Shown: positions 47,434 to 59,253 of the stretch, piece by piece
How positions within the stretch are numbered: the stretch's first letter is position 1
Layout: each line of letters opens with the position of its first letter
Assembly: GCA_024663395.1 (NCBI GenBank)
Contig: JANFAH010000016.1
Span: 1-64,000, forward strand
Reading direction: 5' to 3'
Origin: Pisolithus tinctorius
Lineage: Eukaryota; Basidiomycota; Agaricomycetes; Boletales; Pisolithaceae
Length of the DNA: 64,000 bases
Made by a program: the position numbers and the translations under genes
Notes under the pieces: generated by a model
Seen by the model: the letters and a program-made list of their open reading frames with translations, nothing else
What the model was told of the DNA's origin: nothing
Databases searched by the model: none

Positions 47434-49844
47434 TCAAATATACTGTACAAAGGTAAAGGCAGAAACAGGACAAGGGAAACATACAACAGAGCAATCAGGG
47501 TGCAGCAGTGTGCAGCCCCTCAAGTCCATCAACCAATTTACCTCTATATGGGTGCTGCAAGACCCAGACCCCAGCCCAGATGATGACAATTGTGAGGGCA
47601 ATGATCTGGAAGCCTGGACATGTGAGGACATATGTGTCATGTGACCAGAAGCAGAAAGGGGGTGGCTCAAGGTGTAACATCCACAGACTTCCAGGTTGAT
47701 GTGACAGTCAAAGAGCACCAGCAGTTCCTGAGGATGAGGGACCACATAGGTGTTGTCAAAGGTGACACCATTCTTCACCACAGTCCTTTAATTATCAGGG
47801 CAAGCATACTCTGGATATCCATCCTCCTTTATAAGAGTTTCCTCACAGAATACCTTTGGGAACTGCTTCTTGCAGAAATTGTTCTCCATGCACCTCTGTG
47901 GACTACAGGGACCACAGAGCATGCACTTGGTAACAGCATCATAGAGCTTTGGATAGAGGACAGGGTCTGGGATTTGAGCTGAGATGATAGAATTAATCTG
48001 CTCCATGATATGAATCTTGTCCTGGTCCTCAAGGAAGATGAGGAGATGCATGTGAGGGAGGCCATGCCTCTGATACTCAATGGTGTAGACAAAGCCTGCC
48101 ACAGCTCCAAAGTAGCCATCATGGATTTTCTTCAGCAAGGCCTCTGACTTGGCATGGAAGACTCATGCCACCAGGTCAGGTTGATCCACAGCTTTCTGCC
48201 CTATATTGTCACATAGTAGACAAAGTCAGAAAATGAGGGAGTGCAAGAAAAATAAAATTATAAAATACCTGGAAATAGATTATCTGCAATTTCAGGCCAG
48301 CTCCCATTTGCAGTCATGGTCAGGAAGAGATCAGGTTTTCTGTACTCCCTGCAGATGGCCAAAGAATCCTGTAGGAGTTGCTGCATGTATCATGCACTGC
48401 CCTTGTAGGAGGAGGGAAGGATGACCATGTGACCAACATCTGCCATGTCTGCATGATTGTGAAGTACAGGTTTACCCTCGGGTGACCAGGCTTCAAGACC
48501 GGGTGACAGGGGTTAAGTCCGAGTGGCCAAAGTCAAGGCCGAGAGACAGGGGCCAAGTCCGGTTGGACTGGAGTTGAGGCCGGAGGTTAGGGGCTAAGTC
48601 CGGAGGACCGGACTTAAGACCGGGAGCGTGGGAACAAGGCCGGTAGCGTGGGAAACCGACCGGTGTTGGAGTGCGCACAAGGGGAAGCCGGTCCGGGGTT
48701 GGATCTACCTCCCTTGGTCTCAGCTTATGTGCTGTACCCTTATGCAAGCCGGGGAGAGGTCCGGGACAGGGGTCATGGATAGCTTAAGGCTCGGCCTTAG
48801 CTATAGAGTAGTCTCGGGGTGTAATACAGAGTTGAGGGTAATACTAAGTTGATATTCTGACTGGGGTGCTACGAAGTATGTACAGGGGTTAAATACAGGA
48901 GGCCGGTCTGGGATAATGAACATAGAGCCGGACTTGTTAATAAGCTATTAGCAAGAAGATTAGCAAGACGAGGATAGCCACAGTGGCTATGCAGAGGCTA
49001 ATAGCCAAAGTCCGGGTGACTGGCATAACCGGGGTCGGACACAGGATTGTACAATAAGCAAAGTCTGATGAACAGGCTAGACTAAATATAGTACAAACAG
49101 AGGGAAACAGACCGGAGTTATGTCCGGGTGACCCGGACATAGACCTGGGAGGACCGGGGTGGAGCAGCGCAAGGCCGGGAGGCCGAAACGGACCGGAGAT
49201 AGGGGTAAAACACCGGACTTGAGTTATGCAAGCTGGAGTTGAGTTATCTAGGGCCGGGATTGGGTTGTCTAGGCTGGACCAGGACCGGACTTGACCGGAG
49301 ATAGGGGCTAGGGGTCCGGACTGGACTGGGAACGAGTCCGAGAGTCATGGATATGACAATGATGATCATTTGCCAATCTATCCTGAAGCCCCCCATACAA
49401 CTCAACTCTGAGTTTTTTCTGGTTGTTGGCAGCCAAAGTGAGGTTGGATTGGTCAATAGAGGCCCAGGCATCACAGACCAGCTGCTGAAAAAGTCTCCCA
49501 CCATGGAAAAGATTGGCAGGCTCTATATTGAGGGGGTGGACATGAAAGTGATATGCATACCAAAGAATCTGAGTGACTTTCTTGGCATGCAAATTTCTAC
49601 CCCCTGGATTTTGTGGTGGAATGTCAAGATGCTAGCCATCCTCACCAAGAGGAAACAGAAGGACATAGTGCAGGCAAAGATAGGCAGGATGAAGTTGGCT
49701 GATACATTCCAGTCCCCCACCTTGAAGTTGGAGGATGATATCTCTCTGGGCTCTAATTTCCCCAGATCCATCCCCAGGCACAATGGCAGCAATCTCCTCT
49801 GTTGGAATTGATTCCTGTTCTAGATGAATCACATGACTTATCAC
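47434..49844 (-). pseudogene. Helitron Rep/helicase, N-terminal part, split by LTR C
   Basis: Minus-strand Helitron-like N-terminal and rolling-circle replication region: ILQLQGGGLECISQLHPAY and LHYVLLFPLGEDG (about 49650), NLFHGGRLFQQLVCDAWASI (about 49480), LRVELYGGLQDRL, then past the LTR YMQQLLQDSLAICREY, PDLFLTMTANGSWPEI, LVARVFHAKSEALLKKIHDG, YFGAVAGFVYTIEYQRHGLP with MHLLIFLEDQDKI (the HxH of the Rep motif), CGPCSPQRCMENNFCKKQFP and NGVTFDNTYVVPHPQELLV. The helicase domain is absent downstream. There are several stops and it is CpG-poor. Confidence 0.88.
48458..49358 (-). mobile_element. Solo LTR, family 1, copy C (901 bp, CpG-rich)
   Basis: Complete ends and an exact duplication ATGAT (48453-48457 and 49359-49363) inside the Helitron gene. 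It retains far more CCGG/CG than copies A and B. Confidence 0.95.
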
Positions 49845-49927
49845 AAGACTTTCTCAATAAGCCCACTCCACAATGACATCATCTATGATGTCATATTCTA
49901 TAACATTCCATGACCTTCACTACTATA

Positions 49928-51498
49928 CAGTGAGGGACAAAAGTGTTGCAATGTTTGTGAGGTGTGACTTGTTGCTGATGTAGCTTGGGCTATTCTTCAC
50001 AGATAACCATGATACCTATACCACTAGAACAGGGTGACTCTAAGCTTTCCAGAGAACTAAGGTTCAGTCCAAACAAAGCAATACATGCTGAGATACACCC
50101 TATTCTTTCCAAAAAGTGCATTGCAATGCTTTTGTCCCTGACTGGTGAAATTGTGAAATGTGACCTTTTGATGGGATTGAGGGCATGGAGGATGGGGAAA
50201 AAAGATTACATAATAAACCACATGATCATCCAGATGATTTGTCAGCATGCAAACAATGACAAACATTGGACTTGTACCATTAATCCTCCCTCTTTTACCA
50301 TCACTCATGAAATCATCTCTCTAGCACACATGGTCATTTTCTCAAGGAATTCTTATCAAATACTGGTGGCCACCACAGTTCCATCAGTATAACATGCTCT
50401 TAGAACCATCAGTCCCTTAAAAAACCTGCTGTCAGTCATTTCCTGGACTGTTTCCCCCCACATGCCTGATGTGTTCTGGGACTAATCAGTACTTGGAAGG
50501 CTGAAAATGTTATGGAGGTCAATCTGGCACTTCAGAACATGATGTACAAACCAGTCCCCTCTCAACCAATGCATTTCTGGCACAGGAACACTGATATGGA
50601 AGTTGGGGTGAGACAAAACCTCCTTGTGCTCTGAGCACCATAAGAGGGTTCACTAGATCTTGCTCTGATCTGAACTGTAGATGACTGGGGAAGGGTTATT
50701 TGGTCATATGTGACCAAAGGCAATATTCAGGGCCAGATGGAAGCACAGGATTCTGCTCCATGGCAGTTCAGTAGCATATCCTTCTGATGACACCCAAGGG
50801 TAAAGAGGATTTTGTCTTTCCCTAACTTCCATACCACTGTCCCTGTGCCAAAAATGCATTGGTTGAGAGGGGACTTGTTTGTACATCATGTTCTGAAGTG
50901 CCAGATTGACCTCCATAACATTTTCAGCCTTCCAAGTACTGATTAGTCCCAGAACACATCAGGCATGGGGGGAAACAGTCCAGGAAATGACTGACAGCAG
51001 GTTTTTTAAGGGACTGATGGTTCTAAGAGCATGTTATACTGATGGAACTGTGGTGGCCACCAGTATTTGATAAGAATTCCTTGAGAAAATGACCATGTGT
51101 GCTAGAGAGATGATTTCATGAGTGATGGTAAAAGAGGGAGGATTAATGGTACAAGTCCAATGTTTGTCATTGTTTGCATGCTGACAAATCATCTGGATGA
51201 TCATGTGGTTTATTATGTAATCTTTTTTCCCCATCCTCCATGCCCTCAATCCCATCAAAAGGTCACATTTCACAATTTCACCAGTCAGGGACAAAAGCAT
51301 TGCAATGCACTTTTTGGAAAGAATAGGGTGTATCTCAGCATGTATTGCTTTGTTTGGACTGAACCTTAGTTCTCTGGAAAGCTTAGAGTCACCCTGTTCT
51401 AGTGGTATAGGTATCATGGTTATCTGTGAAGAATAGCCCAAGCTACATCAGCAACAAGTCACACCTCACAAACATTGCAACACTTTTGTCCCTCACTG
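49928..51498. mobile_element. 1.57-kb foldback (palindromic) element
   Basis: Two arms of about 690 bp in inverted orientation (49928 to about 50610 and about 50816 to 51498) around a roughly 205-bp centre, bounded by TA on both sides. The outer 217 bp of each arm is a complete MITE (49928-50144, 51282-51498) with CAGTGAGGGACAAAAGTG ends. The same 135-residue open frame appears in both arms, showing no change over 408 bp; it has no recognisable domain and is probably noncoding. The only indel noticed is CA near 50461. Confidence 0.93.
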
Positions 51499-52550
51499 TA
51501 CAAGGTAGTTACATTGTTCTCTTTCCTTATACTTTACCTGGTCTGTGTGTACCTCTACCTGTATATAAACTTGGGGATTTCTGTCTCAATCCCCATTGAA
51601 CAATCTACTGTTCTATCTCTTGTTCATCAAGTACCTCAAAACAACTAAAGCAAAACCAACTGCCTCAACTGAATATACAGTGTTCTGTCTTGCTCTTGCT
51701 CCCTTTCCATTTCCTTGTGCAATATCCTCAGCAGTGGGAAGGTTGTACTTTTAGCCTTCAGTCCCTGGCTGGAGTTTCAAACACACTCTCAAGTCAATGT
51801 GTTCCTCTGGTGGTTTTGCCCTCATGACATTATGTGCCTGCCTGTACAAAGCAGTATATGGATGATTTTCACTGAGGATGTCATCCTGTACTGTTTCCTC
51901 ACCAATACCCCATGTGTCTTGGAACTAATCAGTGCTGTGAGAGCTGAGAATGATGTAGAGGTCCAATCTGGCATTAATCCTATCATAAACACACCAATCA
52001 CCCACTAACTACTACATCACAGCTGAAGAAAAGCCTGCCTGAAGGCTCAAGTGAAGCACAACCCTCCTGGGCACTCCCAGTATCATGGGAGGGTTGGCCA
52101 GACTGTACTCCGAGCTGAACCAGGGATCACTGGGAAGGAGTTATTTAGTCATATAAGACCAAAGGAAATCCCTCAATCAATGGGTTCCACTCCCACACTC
52201 TCTGGTTTGAAGTGATAGCTGAGAAGACCTTCATCTTTGGTTGCTTCACTTGAACTAGATTCCAACTTCTCCCCTATCTCTTCATACCTGGCACCGAGGG
52301 TCAATGGCAGTACAATACTTGTAGTAGGCAGTTCTGCCCTTAGATTCTTTCCACCTCTGTCAGTGTGACCGAGAGTACCTGAGTGACAAAGCCAGTTGGG
52401 CAAGTGTCTTAGGGAGTTTTACTTTATGTATATACACCATCCTGAGGTCGAGCTCAGTGCACGTAGGGCAATGCTTGATCAAGAGGGCCTGCAAGGTCCA
52501 GAGCAGCTGAGCCATACATAGTTGTGGTTCCTGCATGGCAGCAGAGGTAG
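51499..52550. other. Diverged relatives of the foldback arms and unassigned repeat
   Basis: 51895-52175 resembles 50450-50730 (shared CTAATCAGT and GGTTATTT-GTCATAT strings). A TATATAAAC box at about 51561 sits in an LTR-like stretch. No gene was recognised. Confidence 0.5.
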
Positions 52551-53450
52551 TGTCATATCCATGACTCTCGGACTCATTCCCAGTCCAGTCCGGACCCCTA
52601 GCCCCTATCTCCGGTCAAGTCCGGTCCTAGTCCAGCCTAGACAACCCAATCCCGGCCCTAGATAACTCAACTCCGGCCTGCATAACTCAAGTCCGGTGTT
52701 TTACCCCTATCTCCGGTCCATTTCGGCCTCCCGGCCTTGCGCTGCTCCACCCCGGTCCTCCTAGGTCTATGTCCAGGTCACCTGGACATAACTCCGGTCT
52801 GTTTCCCTTTGTTTGTACTATATTTAGTCTAGCCCGTTCATCAGACTTTGCTTACTGTACAATCCTGTGTCTGACCCCAGTATGCCGGTCACCCGGACTT
52901 TGGCTATTAGCCTCTGCATAGCCACTGTGGCTATCCTCGTCTTGCTAATCATCTCACTAATAGCTTATTCACAAGTCCGGCTCTATGTTCTTTACTCCGG
53001 ACCGGCCTCATGTATTTAACCCCTGTACATACTTCGTAGTACCCTCAGTCAGAATATCAACTTAGTATTACCCTCAACTCCGTGTTACCCCTTGATCTAC
53101 TCCATAGCTAAGGCCGAGCCTTAAGCTATCCCCGACCCCTGTCCCAGACCTCTCCCCGGCTTGCATAAGGGTACAGCACATAAGCTGAGACCAAGGGAGG
53201 TAGATCCAACCCCGGACCGGCTTCCCCTTGTGCGTACTCCAACACCGGTCGGTTTCCCATGCTACCGGTCTTGTTCCCGCACTCCCGGCCTTAAGTCTGG
53301 TCCTCCGGACTTAGCCCCTAACCTCCGGCCTCAACTCCAGTCCAACCGGACTTGGCCCCTGTCTCTCAGCCTTGACTCTGGCCACTTGGACTCAGCCCCT
53401 GTCACCCGGTCTTGAAGCCCGGTCACCCGAGGGTAAACCCGTACTTCACA
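52551..53450 (+). mobile_element. Solo LTR, family 1, copy D (900 bp, CpG-rich)
   Basis: Runs TGTCATATCCATGACTC to GTACTTCACA with an exact duplication GGTAG (52546-52550 and 53451-53455). It has many intact CCGG sites. Confidence 0.95.
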
Positions 53451-53916
53451 GGTAGACCCATAGTCAACATTCTCGTACCCACTGTAGTTCACATAGTGTG
53501 CCAGGCTGGTCTCTCCCTATTTCTAGGAGATTGATCAGGTGTGTGACAGTGAATGGACTATGTGTTTAGTGGTCCTGAACATCATTGGCGAGTAGTATGC
53601 CTACTTTACTTTTACTCTACCACCATTCCCACCATCAAGAAGGAAGAGGTTGAGCTTTGCCTCCCTCTTAGGTTCCTCCCTTACAAAAGGGAACTCTCTA
53701 CTCCATGCCTCTCATGCTTGTTATCCCCACTCACCCTGCTCCCCCTTCCCCCTCTTGAGCTTTTCCATGAAGTAACTCTGGAGCTTGTCTATCCTCCGCC
53801 TTCGCCCTCTCCTGACCCAAACGAACTTGGGTTTGTCTTTAATACTCCCTACAACCTTCGGAACTGCCATTCCATCTGCTGCCCCCTTCATAAACCAGTC
53901 CCACTAACAAGCAGAA
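53451..53916 (+). other. 5' leader of gypsy element 1
   Basis: Pyrimidine-rich leader before gag. A short frame at 53553-53951 is not recognised. The element's own 5' LTR was not identified. Confidence 0.4.
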
Positions 53917-54912
53917 ATGGACCCAAACCAACTGCAACCCCCCCCTGTTGATTACACCATGGTGCAGGCTATGGTGGCAGCAATGGTGCAAGCCATGCAG
54001 CAATACATGCTGGTGCCAGCAGTGGTGCAAACAACTAACTTTGACCCCACGAAGAGGGGTGTTGCCAAGCCCAGCACTTTTGATGGTTCCATGGCTAAAT
54101 ATGAGGAATGGGTGATCAAAATGAGAGCCTACTGCAAAGCAGCAGTCCACTGCTATACAAGCCAGGATTGCATGGTGTTCTGGACCTGGATGACTGGTCC
54201 AGTTGCTGGTAACTACGCCCATGCCAAGTTGGATTTCCACTTGGAAAACACAAACTGGCCAACAATCGATGAGGTGGTGGCCAACCTCAACTCCAGATTC
54301 TGGCCCATGAACAATGGGGATTGGGCCCAGAAGACAATGCAAAAAGCAAGGCAGGGACAGTCTCAGATGGACACCTTCTTGGTGGAATTCAATGGTTGGA
54401 AGCTAATGGCAAGCACTTCCGATGATTTAGCTATTCTGTGCCTTGAACAGGCTATAAACCCCAAGGTGCTCTGCCTCATGCATCATTTGGGGAAAAGAAA
54501 GGACATGTACAAGGAGTATGTAACAGAGCTCTGGTTGGTGGCCAGAAACTTTGAAAACCACCGATACATGATGGCCTCCTCTTTGAGGGTATGGCCTCAG
54601 AACCAACCTCATGGTTTCTCTGCCACAGGAATGCAGCCTGGGGCTGGTGCCCCTATGGACATAGGTGCCACCCAACAGCAAGGAAAAGGGAAGGGATCCC
54701 CTAAGGACAAGTCCCATATTACCTGTTTTGGATGTGGCCTTAAGGGCCATTACTGAAGCGAGTGCCCTAAACAGGCACAACCACAAGGACGCCCTGTCAG
54801 GGCTGTAAATGCTGACACTGGACCCAACCCCTGCCTACAAGCAATGGAGGGGATGAGCTTCAAGCAGATTGTTGCTCATATCAACCAGTTAAAAGAATTG
54901 GAGCTGCAGTGA
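53917..54912 (+). pseudogene. Ty3/gypsy element 1 Gag
   Basis: MDPNQLQPPPVDYTMVQAMV begins a Gln/Met-rich N-terminus. The capsid region has PSTFDGSMAKYEEWVIKMRA, then FWPMNNGDWAQKTM, and the spacer leads to a zinc knuckle CFGCGLKGHY-stop-SEC. TGA at 54754-54756 stands where a Trp is expected, cutting the knuckle before its last Cys. Reading resumes in the same frame to TGA at 54910-54912. Confidence 0.88.
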
Positions 54913-55313
54913 AATCAGGTCCTGCAGACTCTAGTGTATGGACATTTGTTCCTGTTTCCTCCTCTTCTTCTTCTTTTTACAGATTTCATTCTACTTATGG
55001 ACTTAAAAATACAAAAGAAAATACAAAAATCAAAAATCAAAAAACCAAAAATAGTGTACCAGTAGTTTCTTTTAACTGTTTCTCTTTTCTCAATGTTGAA
55101 GAACCACAGGAGTTATTTAATGGTTCAGAATCTGTTTCCCCTTCTCTTACTTTTACATCATCTGAAGTGGAGTCCTGAAAGGGCTTGGGGCCAGATGTAA
55201 AACCATGCCTGCTTAATTCCGCTTGCAACAAAAAACAAAAAAATGTTTCTTTTGATCTCCCAGATCTGGAAAGTAGTAGTGCAAAGACCTCTGTACAGTC
55301 TGAAACCTGATGC

Positions 55314-56477
55314 ATGCTGAACTTGAAAGACTCTGTGGAGGTCCCATTGGTTTTGCAGATGAATGCTGGTTCAGCATTCAGGGTGAATGTGCTGCTTGAT
55401 AGTGGCACTACTGGAGTGTTTATAGATAAGGACTTTGTTGAAAGGAACTGGGTTCCAAAGATAGCACTGCCAAGGGCAGTGGATGTATTTAATGTCAATG
55501 GATTGCCTAATTCTGCTGGAAGGATTATGCATCAGGCTCACCTTCAAGTCTCCTATCTTGACCATCATGAGGAACTTCTTGCTGAAATCACCAATCTAGG
55601 AGGTAGTACCATAATCCTGGGACATACCTGGCTACATCAGCACAACCCACTAATAGATTGGAGAACTGGTGAGGTCAAAATGGGAAGATGTCTGGCTAGA
55701 TGCCAGCAGTTGGCCCCTAAATCCTTGTTCATACACAAGGTGGAGAAACTTGAAAGAGAAGCCATGGACTCTTATGTAACTTGGATTCGAAATCTAGGAA
55801 CAGACAAACCAAAAACAGACAAAACCCCTGAGGAACTTGTTCTGAGGGCATATCACAAATATTTATCAGTCTTTTCTGAAAAGGAATCCAAGTGCATGCC
55901 ACTTAGGAAACCTTGGGACCATGCTATAGAACTAAAGGAGTCATTCATACCAAAGAAGGAAAGGTTGATCCCTCTCTCCCCTGATGAGCAAAGAGAAGTC
56001 AGTGACTTTGTCAATGGTCAACTCAGGAAGGGCTATATCTGGCCTAGTAAATCGCCACAAACTTCTCCAGTGGTCCCTAAAAAGGATGGGAAGAAGTGTA
56101 TGGTTCAGGACTATCGATATTTAAATGAGCATACTGTAAAGAACTCATACCCACTCCCTTTAATATCTCAACTTGTGGACAAGTTGAAAGGTTGCAAACT
56201 CTTCATGAAGATGGATCTTCATTGGGGATACAACAATGTTAGGATCAGAGAAGGTGACAAGTGGAAAGCTGCTTTCATATGCCATCGTGGTGCTTTTGAG
56301 CCCCTAGTCATGTTCTTTGGGCTTTGTAACTCACCTGCTACATTCCAGAACATGATGAATGATATCTTTGGCGATATGGAAGATGTGCTTGTTGTCTACA
56401 TCAATGACCTAATGATATTTACAAAAATGGACAATCAGGGGGAGCATGACAAGATTGTGCTGGAGGTGCTTAGAAGG
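55314..56477 (+). pseudogene. Ty3/gypsy element 1 Pol: protease and RT, active site changed, cut by element 2
   Basis: The aspartic protease shows NVLLDSGTTGVFID and STIILGHTWLHQHNPLIDW. The RT shows SPVVPKKDGKKCMVQDYRYL, the KMDLHWGYNNVRI segment, FFGLCNSPATFQNMMND, then VVYINDLMIF. The catalytic pair should be D-D, but the first is Asn (AAT at 56403-56405); ATCGATGAC to ATCAATGAC is a CpG transition. The frame runs directly into the LTR at 56478, so RNase H and integrase are missing here and should lie beyond the right edge. Confidence 0.9.
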
Positions 56478-57079
56478 TGTGAAGTATGGGTTTACCCTTG
56501 GGTGACCAGGCTTCAAGACCAGGTGACAGGGGCTAAGTCTGACCAACCAAAGTGTCAAGTTCACAGATTGTCTGGGTTGAGACTGGACTGGAGACTGAAG
56601 CGGGTACGAGTCTGAGGGGTCAGGATCAGGAGGGGAGTCGAAGACACAGATGGTTGGACTGATTGGACTTAGTGACTGGAGATACAGCGCTATTCCCTTG
56701 CATGGATCTCAGTCCGAGTCTGAGGCCAAAGTGGGGTTATCAGAGTTAACTTAGTTGATTTCAGACTGAGGGGTACAGGCCGAGTATCTACGAGTTTATA
56801 TACCAGAAACAACTATAGTACAGAGACTGGTAATGCCAGTCTCGCTAGGATTGCTAAGGTGATTGGTAAGGCAAGTATTAGTAATGTATGACTAAGGTGA
56901 TGGAGACCAGGACAGAGTGGACCGGGGACAGGACCGGGCAGGACTTAACTGGAGTGACAGACACTGCAAAGCAGTGTCTACTGCACTAGGACATCTGGGG
57001 ATAGAGGACAGGCGAGGCCGAGTCCAGACTGGATGAGTGTGAGGCTGAGTCCAGCTGGGGTTGAGACACGACTATGACA
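56478..57079 (-). mobile_element. 3' LTR of gypsy element 2 (602 bp)
   Basis: On the minus strand it begins TGTCATAGTCGTGTC and ends ACCCATACTTCACA; the last 60 bp match family 1 LTRs, the middle does not. Target sequence on the left is GAAGG (56473-56477); no GAAGG follows 57079 because internal sequence of the same element follows, starting with its polypurine tract. Confidence 0.75.
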
Positions 57080-57092
57080 GTATCCCCCTCTT
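57080..57092 (-). promoter_or_regulatory. Polypurine tract of gypsy element 2
   Basis: On the minus strand AAGAGGGGGATAC directly precedes the LTR start TGTCATAG, where the plus-strand primer of an LTR retrotransposon is expected. This fixes the LTR orientation. Confidence 0.7.
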
Positions 57093-57216
57093 AGGGGTCA
57101 AACCCATGAGACCCCTGCGAGGGTGGCAGGCTGAGTCCAAAACTTGGCTGAGTTCGAAAAATTGATACTTGTAGGCTGCTAAGCCCTTTGCATCTTTCTT
57201 TCTCATCCTATTCATC

Positions 57217-59077
57217 ATGTCTGAATCAAGGCTGATCAGCACAACTGGCAACAACGATGAAGGCTGGGTCATTGTTGACTGGACCCAGGTATCGGACGAT
57301 GCCATCCGATACAACACTGATGACAAGGAGGAGATGATGAGGGTGAAGGCCAAGGAGAGAAAGAGATGAAAGGTGGCTGAACAGGCCTGGTGCAAAGAGC
57401 AGGTGTGGCTTGAGGGCAAGAGGGCAGCGAGGGAGAAGGCTGAAGCTGAGAGGGCAGAATGGGAGGCCAAGGAGAAAAGGGAGGCTGAGCAAAGACACAA
57501 GGCCAAGGCTGATGATGGTGATGAGGCCAGGGGGGAGGTGAAGAAGGTGGTTATGGACCCTGGGTGAGTGACCTCTTAACCTTGTGCACATTCTTTCTTC
57601 TAACCTCCTTTTTAGTTGTACTCGTTGTGCCCGGATGGCAACAAGAAGAGGGTGGCCTGCATGCACTGCAACCTCTCAAAAGGTAAATGCTGGTGGCCCG
57701 GAGATGGAAAGGATGCTGAGGCTGGTCCCAAGGCCGGGAGAGTTGATAAGGGGAAGAAGCGGAAGGCTGACGAGGAGATGCCTGAGCCTGGGCCTAGTAA
57801 GAAGAAGTTGAAGGCCGTTGACAAGCCACTGGAGGTGCTGGACATCGATGAAGATGAGGCTGGTAGGAGCAGGCCAAGGGGGCCCAGTGCGACAGTGTTC
57901 TCAGGCTTGGAAGACAAGCTCAAGTGCTTGATTAACATCATGGGGCTGATCACGAACAACCTGGTGGGCCTCTTCGAGGCCCATGAGACCGTGGCTGAGA
58001 ACTCTGGTAGGATTGCTGTGGGGAGAGGGATCTCCCTACACTAAGAGTGTATGTATAGTGTCAATAGGAGGTCTACTAAGTGGCTATAGGGTTTCTGGAA
58101 AATGCGACACAAATGCGACCCCTCTCGAGTGACTTTGACACCCTCTGCACTCTAGGTCACCCAGTGCTACATCCCCCTCTGTCGACTCACTTCCCCCATG
58201 GTCACATCACCATCCAACACTCTCCCTAGTCATTGCGACGAAGTCCAACACTTGTGACGGGTGCACAGTTGCCTGTACTCACTCACTGGCACTCTTTGGG
58301 TCCGCACTATGGGTTGTGTAAGTGCTTTGCTGTCGCTCTCATTCTCTTCTTGTTCGCTTCTATTTGGATCACTTTCGCTTCATTTACATTTAGTCTCTCT
58401 TTTGATTACTGGCACTATTCTGGCCTCAGGGCCATCATTATGTCGATCTCACCTAATTCCCATCATTTCCTGACAATCTTTTCACCTTTGACATCGCTTA
58501 CTTCATAGTTACATACTTGGCATGTAGCTACACATATACCTGTCTTTGTCAACAGAAAAATAGAAACTTTGAAGCCCCCAAGTTAGAGATAGAGAGAGCA
58601 AGCAGAGTAATGACATCGACACAACCCATACTGTTTCCCCTGCCTAGCACTGAGTCGCAGGCATAATTCTGACAGACTTCTAGGCAGACTCAAGGCCTGC
58701 ACACTCCCTAATCCATCGCGCTTTTCGTTTACAAGTCAAGCGACTTGTGCGACTCAGTCACATTCATTCCTATCACCCTCCTACTGCTAGGGCGACTCCT
58801 CTTGGGTCAAACTCACCCCTTCAGATCACCTATCCCTAGGCTGGAGCCCACACCCCATACTAGGTAGCAGATTCCTGCCTCCCACATCACTGATGCACTT
58901 GAGGCTATGCTCAATGAGTCCTACAGCTTTGGGATGGCCATGTTCCCCTCGGATTTGGGCTCATCTGAGCTTGATTCCGATGAGCTGTGTGAGGAGGCCG
59001 ACTGGCTGAAGGCCCATGGCGAGGACAAGGAGGAGGAGTCCAGCAGGGAGGATGAAACTATGGCCGAGGCCAAGTAG
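57217..59077 (+). CDS. Antisense accessory ORF of gypsy element 2
   Basis: Opposite in direction to gag-pol, between integrase and polypurine tract. Start MSESRLISTTGNNDEGWVIV (57217), then a charged coiled coil (AEQAWCKEQVWLEGKR, KAEAERAEWEAKEKREAE). Intron 57564-57615 joins DPG to CTRCAR. A zinc-cluster-like part CTRCAR...ACMHCNLSKGKCWWPG follows but needs a frame change, then a basic KKRKAD segment and LEDKLKCLINIMGLITNNLVGLFEAHE helix to 58043. The acidic C-terminus ELDSDELCEEADWLKAHGED ends at 59077. The TGA at 57367 is consistent with CGA decay. Between 58044 and 58887 lies an inserted repeat. Function unknown; it may bind DNA or RNA. Confidence 0.6.
58131..58655 (-). repeat. Dispersed repeat, unit 3 (CpG-bearing copy)
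   Basis: Inverted relative to 33872-34378 and 34829-35353. It keeps CG where those copies have TG or CA, for example GTCGATCTCACC here against ATTGATCTCAACT complement-aligned at about 34065. Confidence 0.8.
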
Positions 59078-59253
59078 TTTTGTAGCGTACAGTCTTGTAG
59101 TTCCTTCTCTGCAAATGTCATGGGCAGTGTCCGGTCTCAGTCTTCTATAGTACAGTAAGAGAAAACAAGAAAGAGAAAGCAAAGTAAGTAAGAGATCAAA
59201 GGAACACTAGATACCAATAGAAAACTGAAACTGAGGCCAGTTGAGACTGGTCC

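Noticed and set aside
49985..51441. Two identical 135-residue ORFs as a duplicated gene pair
   Set aside because: They are mirror readings of the foldback arms, start inside the MITE and have no domain; better explained as noncoding palindrome.
57080..57084. Target duplication for the 602-bp LTR as a solo LTR
   Set aside because: GTATC does not match GAAGG on the left; the adjacent polypurine tract shows internal element sequence follows.
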